The notes under the pieces: generated by a model
What the model was told of the DNA's origin: nothing
Databases searched by the model: none
Seen by the model: the letters and a program-made list of their open reading frames with translations, nothing else
Position numbers and translations under genes: made by a program
In this document: positions 25,395 through 32,942 of the stretch, one piece after another
How positions within the stretch are numbered: position 1 is the stretch's first letter
Layout of the letters: every line of letters starts with the position of its first letter
Assembly: GCF_028993615.1 (NCBI RefSeq)
Contig: NZ_CP118632.1
Coordinates: 2,542,001-2,606,000, forward strand
Reading direction: 5' to 3'
Length of the DNA: 64,000 nucleotides
From: Herbaspirillum sp. WKF16
Lineage (GTDB): Bacteria > Pseudomonadota > Gammaproteobacteria > Burkholderiales > Burkholderiaceae_D

Positions 25395-26789
25395 CTATAC
25401 CACTGCGGGCATGACCGGCGGCGGCTGCCTCAAGGTATCCCGGATCAGCTCCAGCGCATGCTGGATATCCTCGCGATTGGCGACGCCGCCGATGCAGACC
25501 CGCACCGCCTCGGGCGGCTGGTTGGACACGGCGAAGGCGGAGCTGTCCACGACACCGATGCCGGACGCGCGCATCTGCGCGGCAAACGCCTTGGCCTGCC
25601 ACGCGCCTTGCAACTTGATCCACAGGTGAAAGGCCTCCGGCACCGAGTCGTAACTGTGCTCGGGCAGGATACGCGCCGCCATCTTCTGGCGCGCCATCGA
25701 TTCCTTGCGGATATTGGCCAGCGCCAGGTCGGCCACGCCGTCGCGGATCCAGCGCGTCGCCAGCGCCGATGTAATCGGCGAGGCCATCACCGTGGTCGCG
25801 CGCAGCGAGGCGGCCAGGCGCGCCGCGTACTGGTCGTCCGGCGCCACCATATAGGCGATGCGCAAGCCGGCGCCTACGCTCTTTGCCAGCCCGGTCACGT
25901 AGAAGGTCACATCCGGCCCGATGCTGGCGATGGCCGGCGGCGCCGCCCGCGGCAGGAAGCCGTAGGCGTCATCCTCGATGAGCGCCACCTCGTAGTGGCG
26001 CGCGATATCCACCAGGGCCTGCCGGCGCGACAGCGAGGTCGTCAGCGTGGTCGGGTTGAGCAATGTCGGGTTGCAATAGAGAGCCTTGGGCGCGTACTGG
26101 GCGCATGCACCGGCAAAGGCCACGGCATCGATGCCTTCGTTGTCCATCGGCAGTCCCACCAGCTTGATGCCGAGTTGGCCGGCCAGCGCGCGCAGGCCGG
26201 GATAAGTGATGTCTTCGCAGCACAGCACGCCGCCGGGCCCAACCATCATGGTCAGGATCGCCAGCAAGGCGCACTGTGCTCCTGGAACCACCAGCACCCG
26301 TTCCGGCTCCACCGCCATGCCGCGCCGGCGCAGCCACAGCGCCCCGGCCTCCCGATCCTCGACCGAACCGCCGAAGTCCTGATAGCGCATCAGGTCGCGC
26401 AGCCTGCCGTTGACGTGGGCCCAACCATCTTGCATCAGCGCAAGCAATTCGGGCGACTCCGGTTCCGGAGGCATGTTCATCGACATATCGACGTTGGGCC
26501 GCCCTTCAGTCACCCGTGGAATGCGCGGGCGCCGCTTGCCGCATACGAAGGTGCCGCGTCCCACCACCGAATCGACCAGGCCGCGACGGTGAGCTTCCGC
26601 ATAGGCGCGAGCGACGGTGGTGAAGTCCAGGCCCAGCGCCTCGGCCAGCCTGCGCTGCGGCGGCAGCCGCTGCTCCGCTTGCAGCTGGCCGGTAGCCACG
26701 TCCTCGGCAATCGCGTTGGCGATGGCGAGGTAGGCCGGGCCGCCGCCCTTCTTCAATTTGGGCATCCACATATTGGCGCTCTTGGGCAT
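25395..26789 (-). CDS. MocR-type regulator divergent from the Nit1C cluster
   Basis: The 464-residue protein has a GntR-type winged helix (YLAIANAIAEDVATGQLQAEQRLPPQRRLAEALGLDFTTVARAYAEA) followed by an aminotransferase-fold domain with the presumed PLP lysine in YVTGLAKSVGAGLR. AAGGA lies six bases before the ATG at 26789; the frame could extend to 26879 but would cross probable operator sites. It is the first gene divergent from the Nit1C operon, with three copies of a 13-bp motif in the 443-base gap. It probably represses or activates its own gene, and perhaps the Nit1C operon, in response to an amine- or amino-acid-like ligand. Confidence 0.88.
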   Translation of the reverse strand: MPKSANMWMPKLKKGGGPAYLAIANAIAEDVATGQLQAEQRLPPQRRLAEALGLDFTTVARAYAEAHRRGLVDSVVGRGTFVCGKRRPRIPRVTEGRPNVDMSMNMPPEPESPELLALMQDGWAHVNGRLRDLMRYQDFGGSVEDREAGALWLRRRGMAVEPERVLVVPGAQCALLAILTMMVGPGGVLCCEDITYPGLRALAGQLGIKLVGLPMDNEGIDAVAFAGACAQYAPKALYCNPTLLNPTTLTTSLSRRQALVDIARHYEVALIEDDAYGFLPRAAPPAIASIGPDVTFYVTGLAKSVGAGLRIAYMVAPDDQYAARLAASLRATTVMASPITSALATRWIRDGVADLALANIRKESMARQKMAARILPEHSYDSVPEAFHLWIKLQGAWQAKAFAAQMRASGIGVVDSSAFAVSNQPPEAVRVCIGGVANREDIQHALELIRDTLRQPPPVMPAVV

Positions 26790-26822
26790 GGCGATTCCTT
26801 CATGAGAATCCACAGCATTGAC

Positions 26823-26848
26823 TGCATTCATATCCACGATTGAATGCA
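26823..26848. repeat. 8-bp inverted repeat before the MocR gene
   Basis: TGCATTCA and TGAATGCA are perfect inverted arms with a 10-base spacer, 34 to 59 bases before the MocR start codon. The position suits an autoregulatory operator. Confidence 0.4.
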
Positions 26849-26856
26849 ATTCGCGT

Positions 26857-26869
26857 TCCATGCAATCGC
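26857..26869 (+). promoter_or_regulatory. 13-mer TCCATNCAATCGC, copy 1
   Basis: This copy reads TCCATGCAATCGC. It is in the opposite orientation to the two tandem copies at 26970-26995, about 100 bases away. Two direct repeats plus one inverted copy is a known operator layout for MocR proteins. Confidence 0.5.
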
Positions 26870-26969
26870 GCCCCGGCAAGCACTCTCGCGCACCGGTTTA
26901 CACCAGCGACAGGCACTTGTCCGCACCATCCGAAAACACGCCGCCACATCAGGGTGCGCGCGACTTCCG

Positions 26970-26995
26970 GCGATTGTATGGAGCGATTGAATGGA
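26970..26995 (-). promoter_or_regulatory. 13-mer TCCATNCAATCGC, tandem copies 2 and 3
   Basis: On the minus strand these read TCCATTCAATCGC (26983-26995) and TCCATACAATCGC (26970-26982), head to tail without a gap, differing at one position. They lie about 145 bases upstream of the sigma-54 promoter core, where an upstream regulator site could act. Confidence 0.5.
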
Positions 26996-27127
26996 TCCCC
27001 GAAAAACCGCTGAAAGGCGCTTGCCGCCGGCCCTCCGGCGAAGCCGCAAGCCATCGGCATGGGCGTCCTGGCCAACGGAATTGACAGGATTTTTTTGCAG
27101 TCAATTTGCCCGTTCCTGCCGTTTGCT

Positions 27128-27143
27128 TGGCACGCCCGATGCA
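27128..27143 (+). promoter_or_regulatory. candidate sigma-54 (RpoN) promoter of the Nit1C operon
   Basis: TGGCACGCCCGATGCA matches the sigma-54 consensus TGGCACG-N4-TTGCA at all but one position, with GG at 27129-27130 and GC at 27141-27142 separated by the required 10 bases. Transcription would begin near 27154, leaving a leader of about 80 bases before the first gene. Sigma-54 control fits the nitrogen-starvation link known for this cluster in cyanobacteria. Confidence 0.7.
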
Positions 27144-27232
27144 TTCAATGCCGGCGTCGCAGCAACGCAGCCGCGGCCTCTTGCCGCCACGGCAAGCAGC
27201 AGACATCACTACCAACCGAGAGGAGTAACACC

Positions 27233-27715
27233 ATGCCCGCAGTGACCAAAGCAGCCCATGCCCCCGGCGACTTCCTGGTGGATTACGAAGAGAAGGTATT
27301 TGAAGACGTCAAGGCCGAGCCGGGCGAGAAAGCGCTGGTGACCTTCCACACCGTGGCCTTCGAAGGTTCGATCGGCTTCGTCAACCTGCTGCAGGCCACT
27401 CGCCTCAAGCGCAAGGGCTTCGAAACCTCGATCCTGCTGTATGGCCCTGGCGTGACGCTGGGCGTGCAACGCGGCTTCCCGACCCTGGGCGACGAGGCGT
27501 TCCCGGGTCACCAGAACTTCAACAAGCAGATCGTCAAGTTCATGGAAGAAGGCGGCAAGGTCTACGCCTGCCGCTTCGCGTTGCAGGCGCTGTACGGCCA
27601 CGGCGAGCCGTCGCTGATCCCCGGCATCCGTCCGATCAACCCGCTCGACGTGCTGGACCTGGTGCTGCTGCATCGCCGCGACAACGCCTTCATCCTCGAC
27701 ACCTGGACGCTCTAA
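27233..27715 (+). CDS. MSMEG_0572/Sll0783 family nitrogen starvation response protein
   Basis: The 160-residue protein belongs to the Sll0783/MSMEG_0572 family, recognisable from [35 protein letters not shown] and [16 protein letters not shown]; the shape suggests a DsrE-like fold. Its cyanobacterial relative is induced by nitrogen starvation and affects polyhydroxybutyrate accumulation; the biochemical role is not settled. A strong GAGAGGAG site precedes the ATG at 27233. It is the first gene of the Nit1C cluster, with the nitrilase gene 17 bases on. One cysteine (YACRF) is present near residue 109. Confidence 0.88.
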   Translation: MPAVTKAAHAPGDFLVDYEEKVFEDVKAEPGEKALVTFHTVAFEGSIGFVNLLQATRLKRKGFETSILLYGPGVTLGVQRGFPTLGDEAFPGHQNFNKQIVKFMEEGGKVYACRFALQALYGHGEPSLIPGIRPINPLDVLDLVLLHRRDNAFILDTWTL

Positions 27716-27732
27716 GCGAAGCGGCGGCGACC

Positions 27733-28815
27733 ATGGCGAACGACAAGAGAACGGTACGGGCGGCGGCGGTGCAGATCGCGCCCGACCTCGACAGCGCAGA
27801 CGGCACCGTAGCCAAGGTGTGCCGGGCCATCGCCGATGCCGCCGCCCAGGGCGCGCAGCTGGTGGTGTTCCCGGAGACCTTCGTGCCGTACTACCCGTAC
27901 TTCTCCTTTGTGAGGCCGCCCTACGCTTCCGGGCCGGAACACCTGCTGCTCTATGAACGCGCGGTGCAGGTGCCCGGCCCGGTAACGCAGGCCGTCTCCG
28001 CTGCGGCGCGCCAGCATGGGACGGTGGTCGTGCTGGGGGTGAACGAGCGCGACCACGGCACGCTGTACAACACCCAGCTGGTGTTCGATGCCGACGGCGA
28101 ACTGGTGCTCAAGCGACGCAAGATCACGCCGACTTATCACGAGCGCATGATCTGGGGCCAGGGCGACGGCAGCGGCCTCAAGGTAACCGACACCGCCGTC
28201 GGTCGCCTGGGCGCGCTGGCATGTTGGGAGCACTACAACCCGCTGGCGCGTTACAGCCTGATGGCGCAGCACGAGGAAATCCACTGCGCGCAATTCCCCG
28301 GCTCCATGGTCGGCCAGATATTCGCCGACCAGATGGAGGTGACGATACGCCACCACGCGCTGGAGTCGGGCTGCTTCGTGGTCAACGCCACCGGCTGGCT
28401 GAGCGATGCCCAGATCGCCGCGATCGAACCCGATCCGGCCGCGCAAAAGGCGCTGCGCGGCGGCTGCTGCACCGCCATCGTCTCGCCGGAGGGCAAGCTG
28501 CTGGGCGAGCCGCTGCGCAGCGGCGAAGGCATCCTGGTGGCCGATCTCGATATGGAACTGGTCACCAAGCGCAAGCGCATGATGGATTCGGTCGGCCACT
28601 ACGCGCGCCCCGAGCTGCTGCACCTCGTGCTGGATGATCGCCGCGCCTCCCCCATGACATCCCTGTTCCCTGCCGACACGGCGGGATCTCTATCCGCCGT
28701 CACCCCCAATCACGCGAGGTTCCCTCATGCAGACAGCCACCATCCAATTGCATCCCAAGCGAAACACCCCGACGGAACTGATCTCGGAACTGCAATCCCT
28801 CGGGCTGCGCCTTGA
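27733..28815 (+). CDS. Nit1-subfamily nitrilase
   Basis: The 360-residue protein is a carbon-nitrogen hydrolase with the full catalytic set: Glu48 in VVFPETF, Lys130 in [10 protein letters not shown], and Cys164 in ACWEHYNP, which is the aliphatic nitrilase form. It should convert a nitrile to a carboxylic acid plus ammonia. This subfamily sits in the conserved Nit1C cluster, which has been tied to cyanide assimilation in Pseudomonas. The last 30 codons overlap the radical SAM gene by 89 bases; the tail after about residue 315 looks unconserved (Ser/His/Pro-rich), so the overlap may be an extension. The physiological nitrile is unknown. Confidence 0.93.
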   Translation: MANDKRTVRAAAVQIAPDLDSADGTVAKVCRAIADAAAQGAQLVVFPETFVPYYPYFSFVRPPYASGPEHLLLYERAVQVPGPVTQAVSAAARQHGTVVVLGVNERDHGTLYNTQLVFDADGELVLKRRKITPTYHERMIWGQGDGSGLKVTDTAVGRLGALACWEHYNPLARYSLMAQHEEIHCAQFPGSMVGQIFADQMEVTIRHHALESGCFVVNATGWLSDAQIAAIEPDPAAQKALRGGCCTAIVSPEGKLLGEPLRSGEGILVADLDMELVTKRKRMMDSVGHYARPELLHLVLDDRRASPMTSLFPADTAGSLSAVTPNHARFPHADSHHPIASQAKHPDGTDLGTAIPRAAP

Positions 28816-29854
28816 TGCACCGGGCGCCGGCGCGCAGAGCCGACGCGGCGGCGCCGGCCCGTCCGACCACAAGGCCGTGACGGTGGACGGCCACACCGTG
28901 ATGATCCCGGTGCATACCGCCGGCTCCTGGTCCTCTCCTTATGTGGCCACGCAGCCGGGCGCCGACGGCGCCGCGCGCATCCTGCGCGACGGCGTCGAGG
29001 TCGGCGTGGTGTCTTTCCCGCGCCAGCCGCGCTTCTACGGAATGCAAACCTTCGACGGTATCCCCTACGGCAAGATCGCCACGCTGCACGGCGCTGACGT
29101 GCTGGCGACGACGGTGCTGCAAAGCTGCATCCGCTATGAAAGCCGCCGCAAGTCCTGCCAGTTCTGCGCCATCGGCCAGTCGCTGGCCGCCGGACGCACC
29201 ATCCTGCGCAAGACGCCCGAGCAGTTGGGCGAAGTGGCGCGGGCGGCGGTGCTGCTGGATGGCGTAAAGCACATGGTGATGACCACCGGCACCCCCAACG
29301 CCACCGACCGCGGCGCGCAGATCCTGTGCGAGAGCGCATTCGGCGTGAAGTCGGCGGTCGACCTGCCGATCCAGGGCCAGTGCGAGCCGCCCGACGACGA
29401 CGCCTGGTTCCGCCGCATGCGCGACGCCGGCATCGATACGCTCGGCATGCACCTGGAAGCGGTCACCCCCGAAGTGCGCCGCCGCATCATGCCCGGCAAG
29501 GCGACGGTCCCGGTGGAGCGCTACTTCGAGGCCTTCGCTGCGGCAGTGGACGTCTTCGGCAAGGGCCAGGTCAGCACCTACATCCTGGCCGGCCTGGGCG
29601 ACAGCCCGGAGACCATCCTGGAAGCCAGCGAGAGGCTCATCGCGCTGGGCGTCTATCCCTTCGTGGTGCCGTTCGTGCCTATATCCGGCACGCCGCTGGA
29701 AGACCATCCTTCGCCCGACGCCGGTTACATGCGCGCCCTGCTCTCGCCGCTGGCGGCGATGCTGGAAGCGGCCGGCATGCGCTCCGGCGACGCCAAGGCC
29801 GGTTGCGGCAAATGCGGCGCCTGCTCCTCGCTGTCGTCCTTCGAAAGGAAATGA
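28727..29854 (+). CDS. MSMEG_0568 family radical SAM protein
   Basis: The 375-residue protein is the radical SAM member of the Nit1C cluster. Three cysteines, Cys134, Cys144 and Cys147 ([15 protein letters not shown]), are the likely iron-sulfur ligands, with nine rather than three residues between the first two. Downstream are SAM-binding-like features ([28 protein letters not shown]). The C-terminus adds Cys360, Cys363 and Cys366 (CGKCGAC), perhaps a second cluster site. The reaction is unknown. GAGGTTCCCTC precedes the ATG. It starts inside the nitrilase gene and ends with TGA touching the GNAT gene start region. Confidence 0.92.
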   Translation: MQTATIQLHPKRNTPTELISELQSLGLRLDAPGAGAQSRRGGAGPSDHKAVTVDGHTVMIPVHTAGSWSSPYVATQPGADGAARILRDGVEVGVVSFPRQPRFYGMQTFDGIPYGKIATLHGADVLATTVLQSCIRYESRRKSCQFCAIGQSLAAGRTILRKTPEQLGEVARAAVLLDGVKHMVMTTGTPNATDRGAQILCESAFGVKSAVDLPIQGQCEPPDDDAWFRRMRDAGIDTLGMHLEAVTPEVRRRIMPGKATVPVERYFEAFAAAVDVFGKGQVSTYILAGLGDSPETILEASERLIALGVYPFVVPFVPISGTPLEDHPSPDAGYMRALLSPLAAMLEAAGMRSGDAKAGCGKCGACSSLSSFERK

Positions 29855-29856
29855 TC

Positions 29857-30423
29857 ATGGCTGAACTCGCCGACAAGATCGCCCTCGCGGCGCAAGAGAC
29901 GCCCGCGCAGGCGGTGCGCATCAAGCTGGCGCTGGGCAAATGGGAGCGCGAAGAAGCGCGCCGCCTGCGACGCGACGTCTTCTGCGCCGAGCAAGGCATC
30001 TTCCGCGACGACGACACCGATGAGATCGACGCCATCGCCATGCCCATCGTGGCGGTGCTGGAGGCCGCCGACGGCAGCCGCGAAGTGGTCGGCACCGTGC
30101 GTATCCATGAGCCCGCCCCGGGCGTATGGCACGGTTCGCGCCTGGCGGTGGCGCAGCATGCGCGCCGCATCGGTTCGATCGGCAGCGGCCTGATCAGGCT
30201 GGCCGTATCAACCGCCCACGCCCACGGCTGCCACACCTTCCTGGCCCAGGTACAAAGCCAGAATGCGCCGCTGTTCCGGCGGCTGCACTGGAACACTTTG
30301 TCCGAAATCGAGATCCACGGCCGTCCGCACCACGTGATGCAGGCCGAGCTGCCTTTCTACCCGCCCATCAGCGACGGCGACGTTGGCTTCCTCGTGGGCA
30401 GGCGAGAAGGAGCGCGTTCATGA
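29857..30423 (+). CDS. MSMEG_0567 family GNAT N-acetyltransferase
   Basis: The 188-residue protein is a GNAT-fold acyltransferase of the MSMEG_0567/Sll0786 family: REEARRLRRDVFCAEQGIF at the start, EVVGTVRIHE and the acetyl-CoA-binding RRIGSIGSGLIRLAVSTAHAHGC. I chose ATG 29857, which has AAGGAA seven bases upstream; ATG 29851 overlaps the previous stop but sits directly on that site. It presumably acylates an amine intermediate of the Nit1C product; acceptor unknown. Its end overlaps the next start by four bases. Confidence 0.9.
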   Translation: MAELADKIALAAQETPAQAVRIKLALGKWEREEARRLRRDVFCAEQGIFRDDDTDEIDAIAMPIVAVLEAADGSREVVGTVRIHEPAPGVWHGSRLAVAQHARRIGSIGSGLIRLAVSTAHAHGCHTFLAQVQSQNAPLFRRLHWNTLSEIEIHGRPHHVMQAELPFYPPISDGDVGFLVGRREGARS

Positions 30424-31427
30424 GGACGGACGACGCGCCCCTGGACCTGGCCGGCATCGTCCAGGCCCTGCGCGCCTCGCGCGGCATCGCCCATAAGCGC
30501 GACATCGACGAGGTCATGCAGACCCTGCACCCGGCTTTGCCGGTGCAGCACCAGGGCAGCACCATCGCGATGGGCGACGACTGCGCCGCCATTCCCGACG
30601 GCGACGGCTACCTGCTGTTCGCCATCGAGGGTTTCCTCAACGAATTCGTCGACCAGCAGCCGTGGTTCGCCGGCTATTGCGGCGTGATGGTCAACGTCAG
30701 CGACATCTATGCGATGGGCGGCCGCCCGGCAGCGGTGGTCGATGCGCTCTGGAGCCGCGGCGGCGAAGCTGCCCGTCCGGTGCTGGAGGGCTTGCGCGAG
30801 GGATCGCGCGTGTACGGCGTACCGCTGGTGGGCGGCCACAGCAACCGCCGCAACGATCGCGAACAGCTGTCGGTCGCCATCGTCGGCCGCGCCAAGCGGC
30901 TGCTGACCAGCTTCGACGCGCAAGCCGGGCATCACCTGGTGGCGGCGATCGACCTGCGCGGCCGCTTCCAGGAACCCTACGCCTACTGGAACGCCAGTTC
31001 CGGCGCGCCCGCCGAGCGCCTGCGCGGCGACCTTGAACTGCTGCCGGCGATCGCCGAAGGCGGCCTCTCGCCCTCGGCCAAGGATATCAGTATGGCCGGC
31101 GTGGTCGGCACCGCGCTGATGTTGCTGGAATGTTCGGACAAGGGCGCGACGATCAACCTGGACGCCATACCGCGCCCGCCCGGCGTGGACTTCCTGCGCT
31201 GGCTGACGGCCTTCCCCAGCTACGGCTTCCTGCTCAGCGTGGCCGACACCGACCTGCCCGAGGTGCTGCGGCGCTTCGATACGCGCGGCATCGCCTGCGC
31301 TGCCATCGGCCGCATCGACGACAGCCGCGAGGTGCGCCTGTCCATGCAAGGCCGCGAGCTGCCGTTCTGGAACTTCGCCGACGAGGCGCTGATCGGCTGC
31401 GGCCCACGTCGGGAAGGCACGACATGA
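30420..31427 (+). CDS. Sll0787 family AIR synthase-like protein
   Basis: The 335-residue protein resembles AIR synthase/selenophosphate synthetase/ThiL-type ATP-using enzymes (PurM fold): GDDCAAIPDGDGYLLFAIEGF at residues about 50-70, NVSDIYAMGGRPAAVVDALW, VGGHSNRRNDREQLSVAIVG and a C-terminal AIRS_C half. The family is specific to Nit1C clusters. PurM-fold enzymes phosphorylate amides, thiols or phosphates, so it may activate an intermediate; no substrate is known. Starts and stops overlap by ATGA with both neighbours, so it is translationally coupled. Confidence 0.9.
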   Translation: MRTDDAPLDLAGIVQALRASRGIAHKRDIDEVMQTLHPALPVQHQGSTIAMGDDCAAIPDGDGYLLFAIEGFLNEFVDQQPWFAGYCGVMVNVSDIYAMGGRPAAVVDALWSRGGEAARPVLEGLREGSRVYGVPLVGGHSNRRNDREQLSVAIVGRAKRLLTSFDAQAGHHLVAAIDLRGRFQEPYAYWNASSGAPAERLRGDLELLPAIAEGGLSPSAKDISMAGVVGTALMLLECSDKGATINLDAIPRPPGVDFLRWLTAFPSYGFLLSVADTDLPEVLRRFDTRGIACAAIGRIDDSREVRLSMQGRELPFWNFADEALIGCGPRREGTT

Positions 31428-32626
31428 ACACGCTCGCCGCTCCCGGGAAAGCCCCCCTCAGGATCGCCATGCTGACCCATTCGGTCAATCCGCGCGGCGG
31501 CGTGGTGCATGCGCTGCAGTTGTCCGAATCCTTGCAGGCGCTGGGCCACCAGGTCACGCTGTTCGCGCCGGATGCCCGCGGCCGCGGCCTGTTCCGGCAA
31601 GCTTCGTGCGCCTTTCACGCAATTCCCGGGCCGGCGCATACCGCCGACGTGGCCGACATGGTGCGCCAGCGCATCGCCGACTACCTGCGCTGCTTCGAAC
31701 GTCCCGGGATGGATTGCTTCGACATCTGGCATGCGCAGGATTCGATCAGCGCCAACGCCATGGCCACCCTGGCCGAACGCGGCGCGATCCCCGGCTACGT
31801 GCGTACGGTGCACCACCTGGACACCTTCGAGGATCCGCGCCTGCACGCCTGGCAGGAACGCGGCTATCGCCGGGCAAGCCGGCTGCTGTGCGTGAGCCGC
31901 ATGTGGCAGGACATCCTGTGGCGTGAACACGGCCTGCGCAGCGAGCTGGTGGGCAACGGCGTCGATGCCGCGCGCTACTCGCCGCAGCCATCGCCGCGCG
32001 ACGCCGCGTTGCGCGCCCAGGCCGGCTTGCATGGCGCGCCGCTGCTGCTGGCCGTGGGCGGCATCGAACCGCGCAAGAACACGCTGGGCATCCTGCGCGC
32101 CTTCCTGCGACTGCATCGGGTGCGGCCCGCCGCGCGGCTGGTGATCGCCGGCGGCGCCAGCGTGCTCGACCACCAGGACTACCGGCATCGCTTCGATGCC
32201 GAATTGTCGGCCGCGGCGCTGGCGCCCGGGACGGTGCGCATCCTGGGGCAAGTCGACGATGCCGACATGCCTCCGCTGATGCGCTGCGCCGACGCGCTGG
32301 TCTTTCCTTCGCTCAAGGAAGGCTTTGGCCTGGTGGCGCTGGAGGCGATGGCCTGCGGTATTCCGGCCGTGGTGCCGCGCATCGCCCCCTTCACTGAACA
32401 CCTGGACGGAAGCTGCTGCGCCTGGGCCGATCCGGAAGATCCGGCATCCATCGCCGCCGCCATGGCGCATGCCTGCGACCCGGCCGTGCGCACCGGGCTG
32501 ATCGCGGCCGGCAGGGAGGTCGCGGCGCGCTTCACCTGGATGAAATCGGCGCTGCGCCACCAGGACATCTATCACACATTCCGCCGCGACCAGGCGGCCC
32601 ACGCAAAAGAGGAAAGCCATGCCTGA
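31424..32626 (+). CDS. MSMEG_0565 family glycosyltransferase (GT4-like)
   Basis: The 400-residue protein has the GT-B fold of family 4 glycosyltransferases: THSVNPRGGVVHALQLSESL at the start, AVGGIEPRKNTLGILRAF, and the nucleotide-sugar-binding end FPSLKEGFGLVALEAMACGIPAVV with the conserved EGFGL Glu. MSMEG_0565 members occur only with Nit1C genes and not in every copy of the cluster. It suggests the final product carries a sugar. Overlaps are four bases upstream and eight bases downstream. Confidence 0.9.
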   Translation: MNTLAAPGKAPLRIAMLTHSVNPRGGVVHALQLSESLQALGHQVTLFAPDARGRGLFRQASCAFHAIPGPAHTADVADMVRQRIADYLRCFERPGMDCFDIWHAQDSISANAMATLAERGAIPGYVRTVHHLDTFEDPRLHAWQERGYRRASRLLCVSRMWQDILWREHGLRSELVGNGVDAARYSPQPSPRDAALRAQAGLHGAPLLLAVGGIEPRKNTLGILRAFLRLHRVRPAARLVIAGGASVLDHQDYRHRFDAELSAAALAPGTVRILGQVDDADMPPLMRCADALVFPSLKEGFGLVALEAMACGIPAVVPRIAPFTEHLDGSCCAWADPEDPASIAAAMAHACDPAVRTGLIAAGREVAARFTWMKSALRHQDIYHTFRRDQAAHAKEESHA

Positions 32627-32906
32627 AATGCACTTCCGCGTCCGCTGGCCGGACGACACGGTCACCGACTGCTATTCCCCCTCCCTGGTGGTGAAGGAGC
32701 ACCTGGAAGCCGGCCGCCGCTATCGGCTGGCCGAGTTCGTCGAGCGCAGCGCCACCGCGCTCAATATCGGCAGCGAGCGGGTGCGCCAGAAATACGGCTT
32801 TGCCTGCTCGTCGGCCATGGACCAGTTGCGCCGCATCGAAGAGACCGCCGCGCGCTTCGAGGGCGCCGCCGATGCGCAAGTGCTGGTCGAATCCTTCGCG
32901 CCCTGA
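32619..32906 (+). CDS. MSMEG_0570 family nitrogen starvation response protein
   Basis: A 95-residue protein of the MSMEG_0570 family: MPEMHFRVRWPDDTVTDCYSPSLVVKEHL at the start, then a conserved stretch containing YRLAEFVERSATALNIGSERVRQKYGFACSSA. GAGGAAAGCC precedes the ATG, which lies within the glycosyltransferase gene. It is a small partner found in most Nit1C clusters; no function is established. Two cysteines (Cys20 and the one in FACSSA) are visible. Confidence 0.88.
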   Translation: MPEMHFRVRWPDDTVTDCYSPSLVVKEHLEAGRRYRLAEFVERSATALNIGSERVRQKYGFACSSAMDQLRRIEETAARFEGAADAQVLVESFAP

Positions 32907-32942
32907 AACGCCGTCCCGCCCCCATACTGACAAAGGAAGAAC

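Larger units (their letters stand above)
26790..27232. other. regulatory region between MocR gene and Nit1C cluster
   Basis: This 443-base gap holds an inverted repeat at 26823-26848, three copies of the 13-mer TCCATNCAATCGC (26857-26869 plus strand; 26970-26982 and 26983-26995 minus strand), a lone TTGACA at 27081 without a good -10, and a sigma-54 type promoter at 27128-27143. I see no gene in it. Confidence 0.7.

Noticed and set aside
27081..27109. TTGACA as a sigma-70 -35 element for the Nit1C cluster.
   Set aside because: No acceptable -10 hexamer follows at 16 to 18 bases; the sigma-54 site downstream is much better.
26850..27127. NtrC-binding sites before the sigma-54 promoter.
   Set aside because: I looked for GCACC-N5-GGTGC pairs; only unpaired or badly spaced half-sites are present.
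28690..28830. A frameshift joining nitrilase and radical SAM genes.
   Set aside because: Both reading frames have intact family ends and starts, and the second gene has its own ribosome-binding site, so overlap is a simpler reading.
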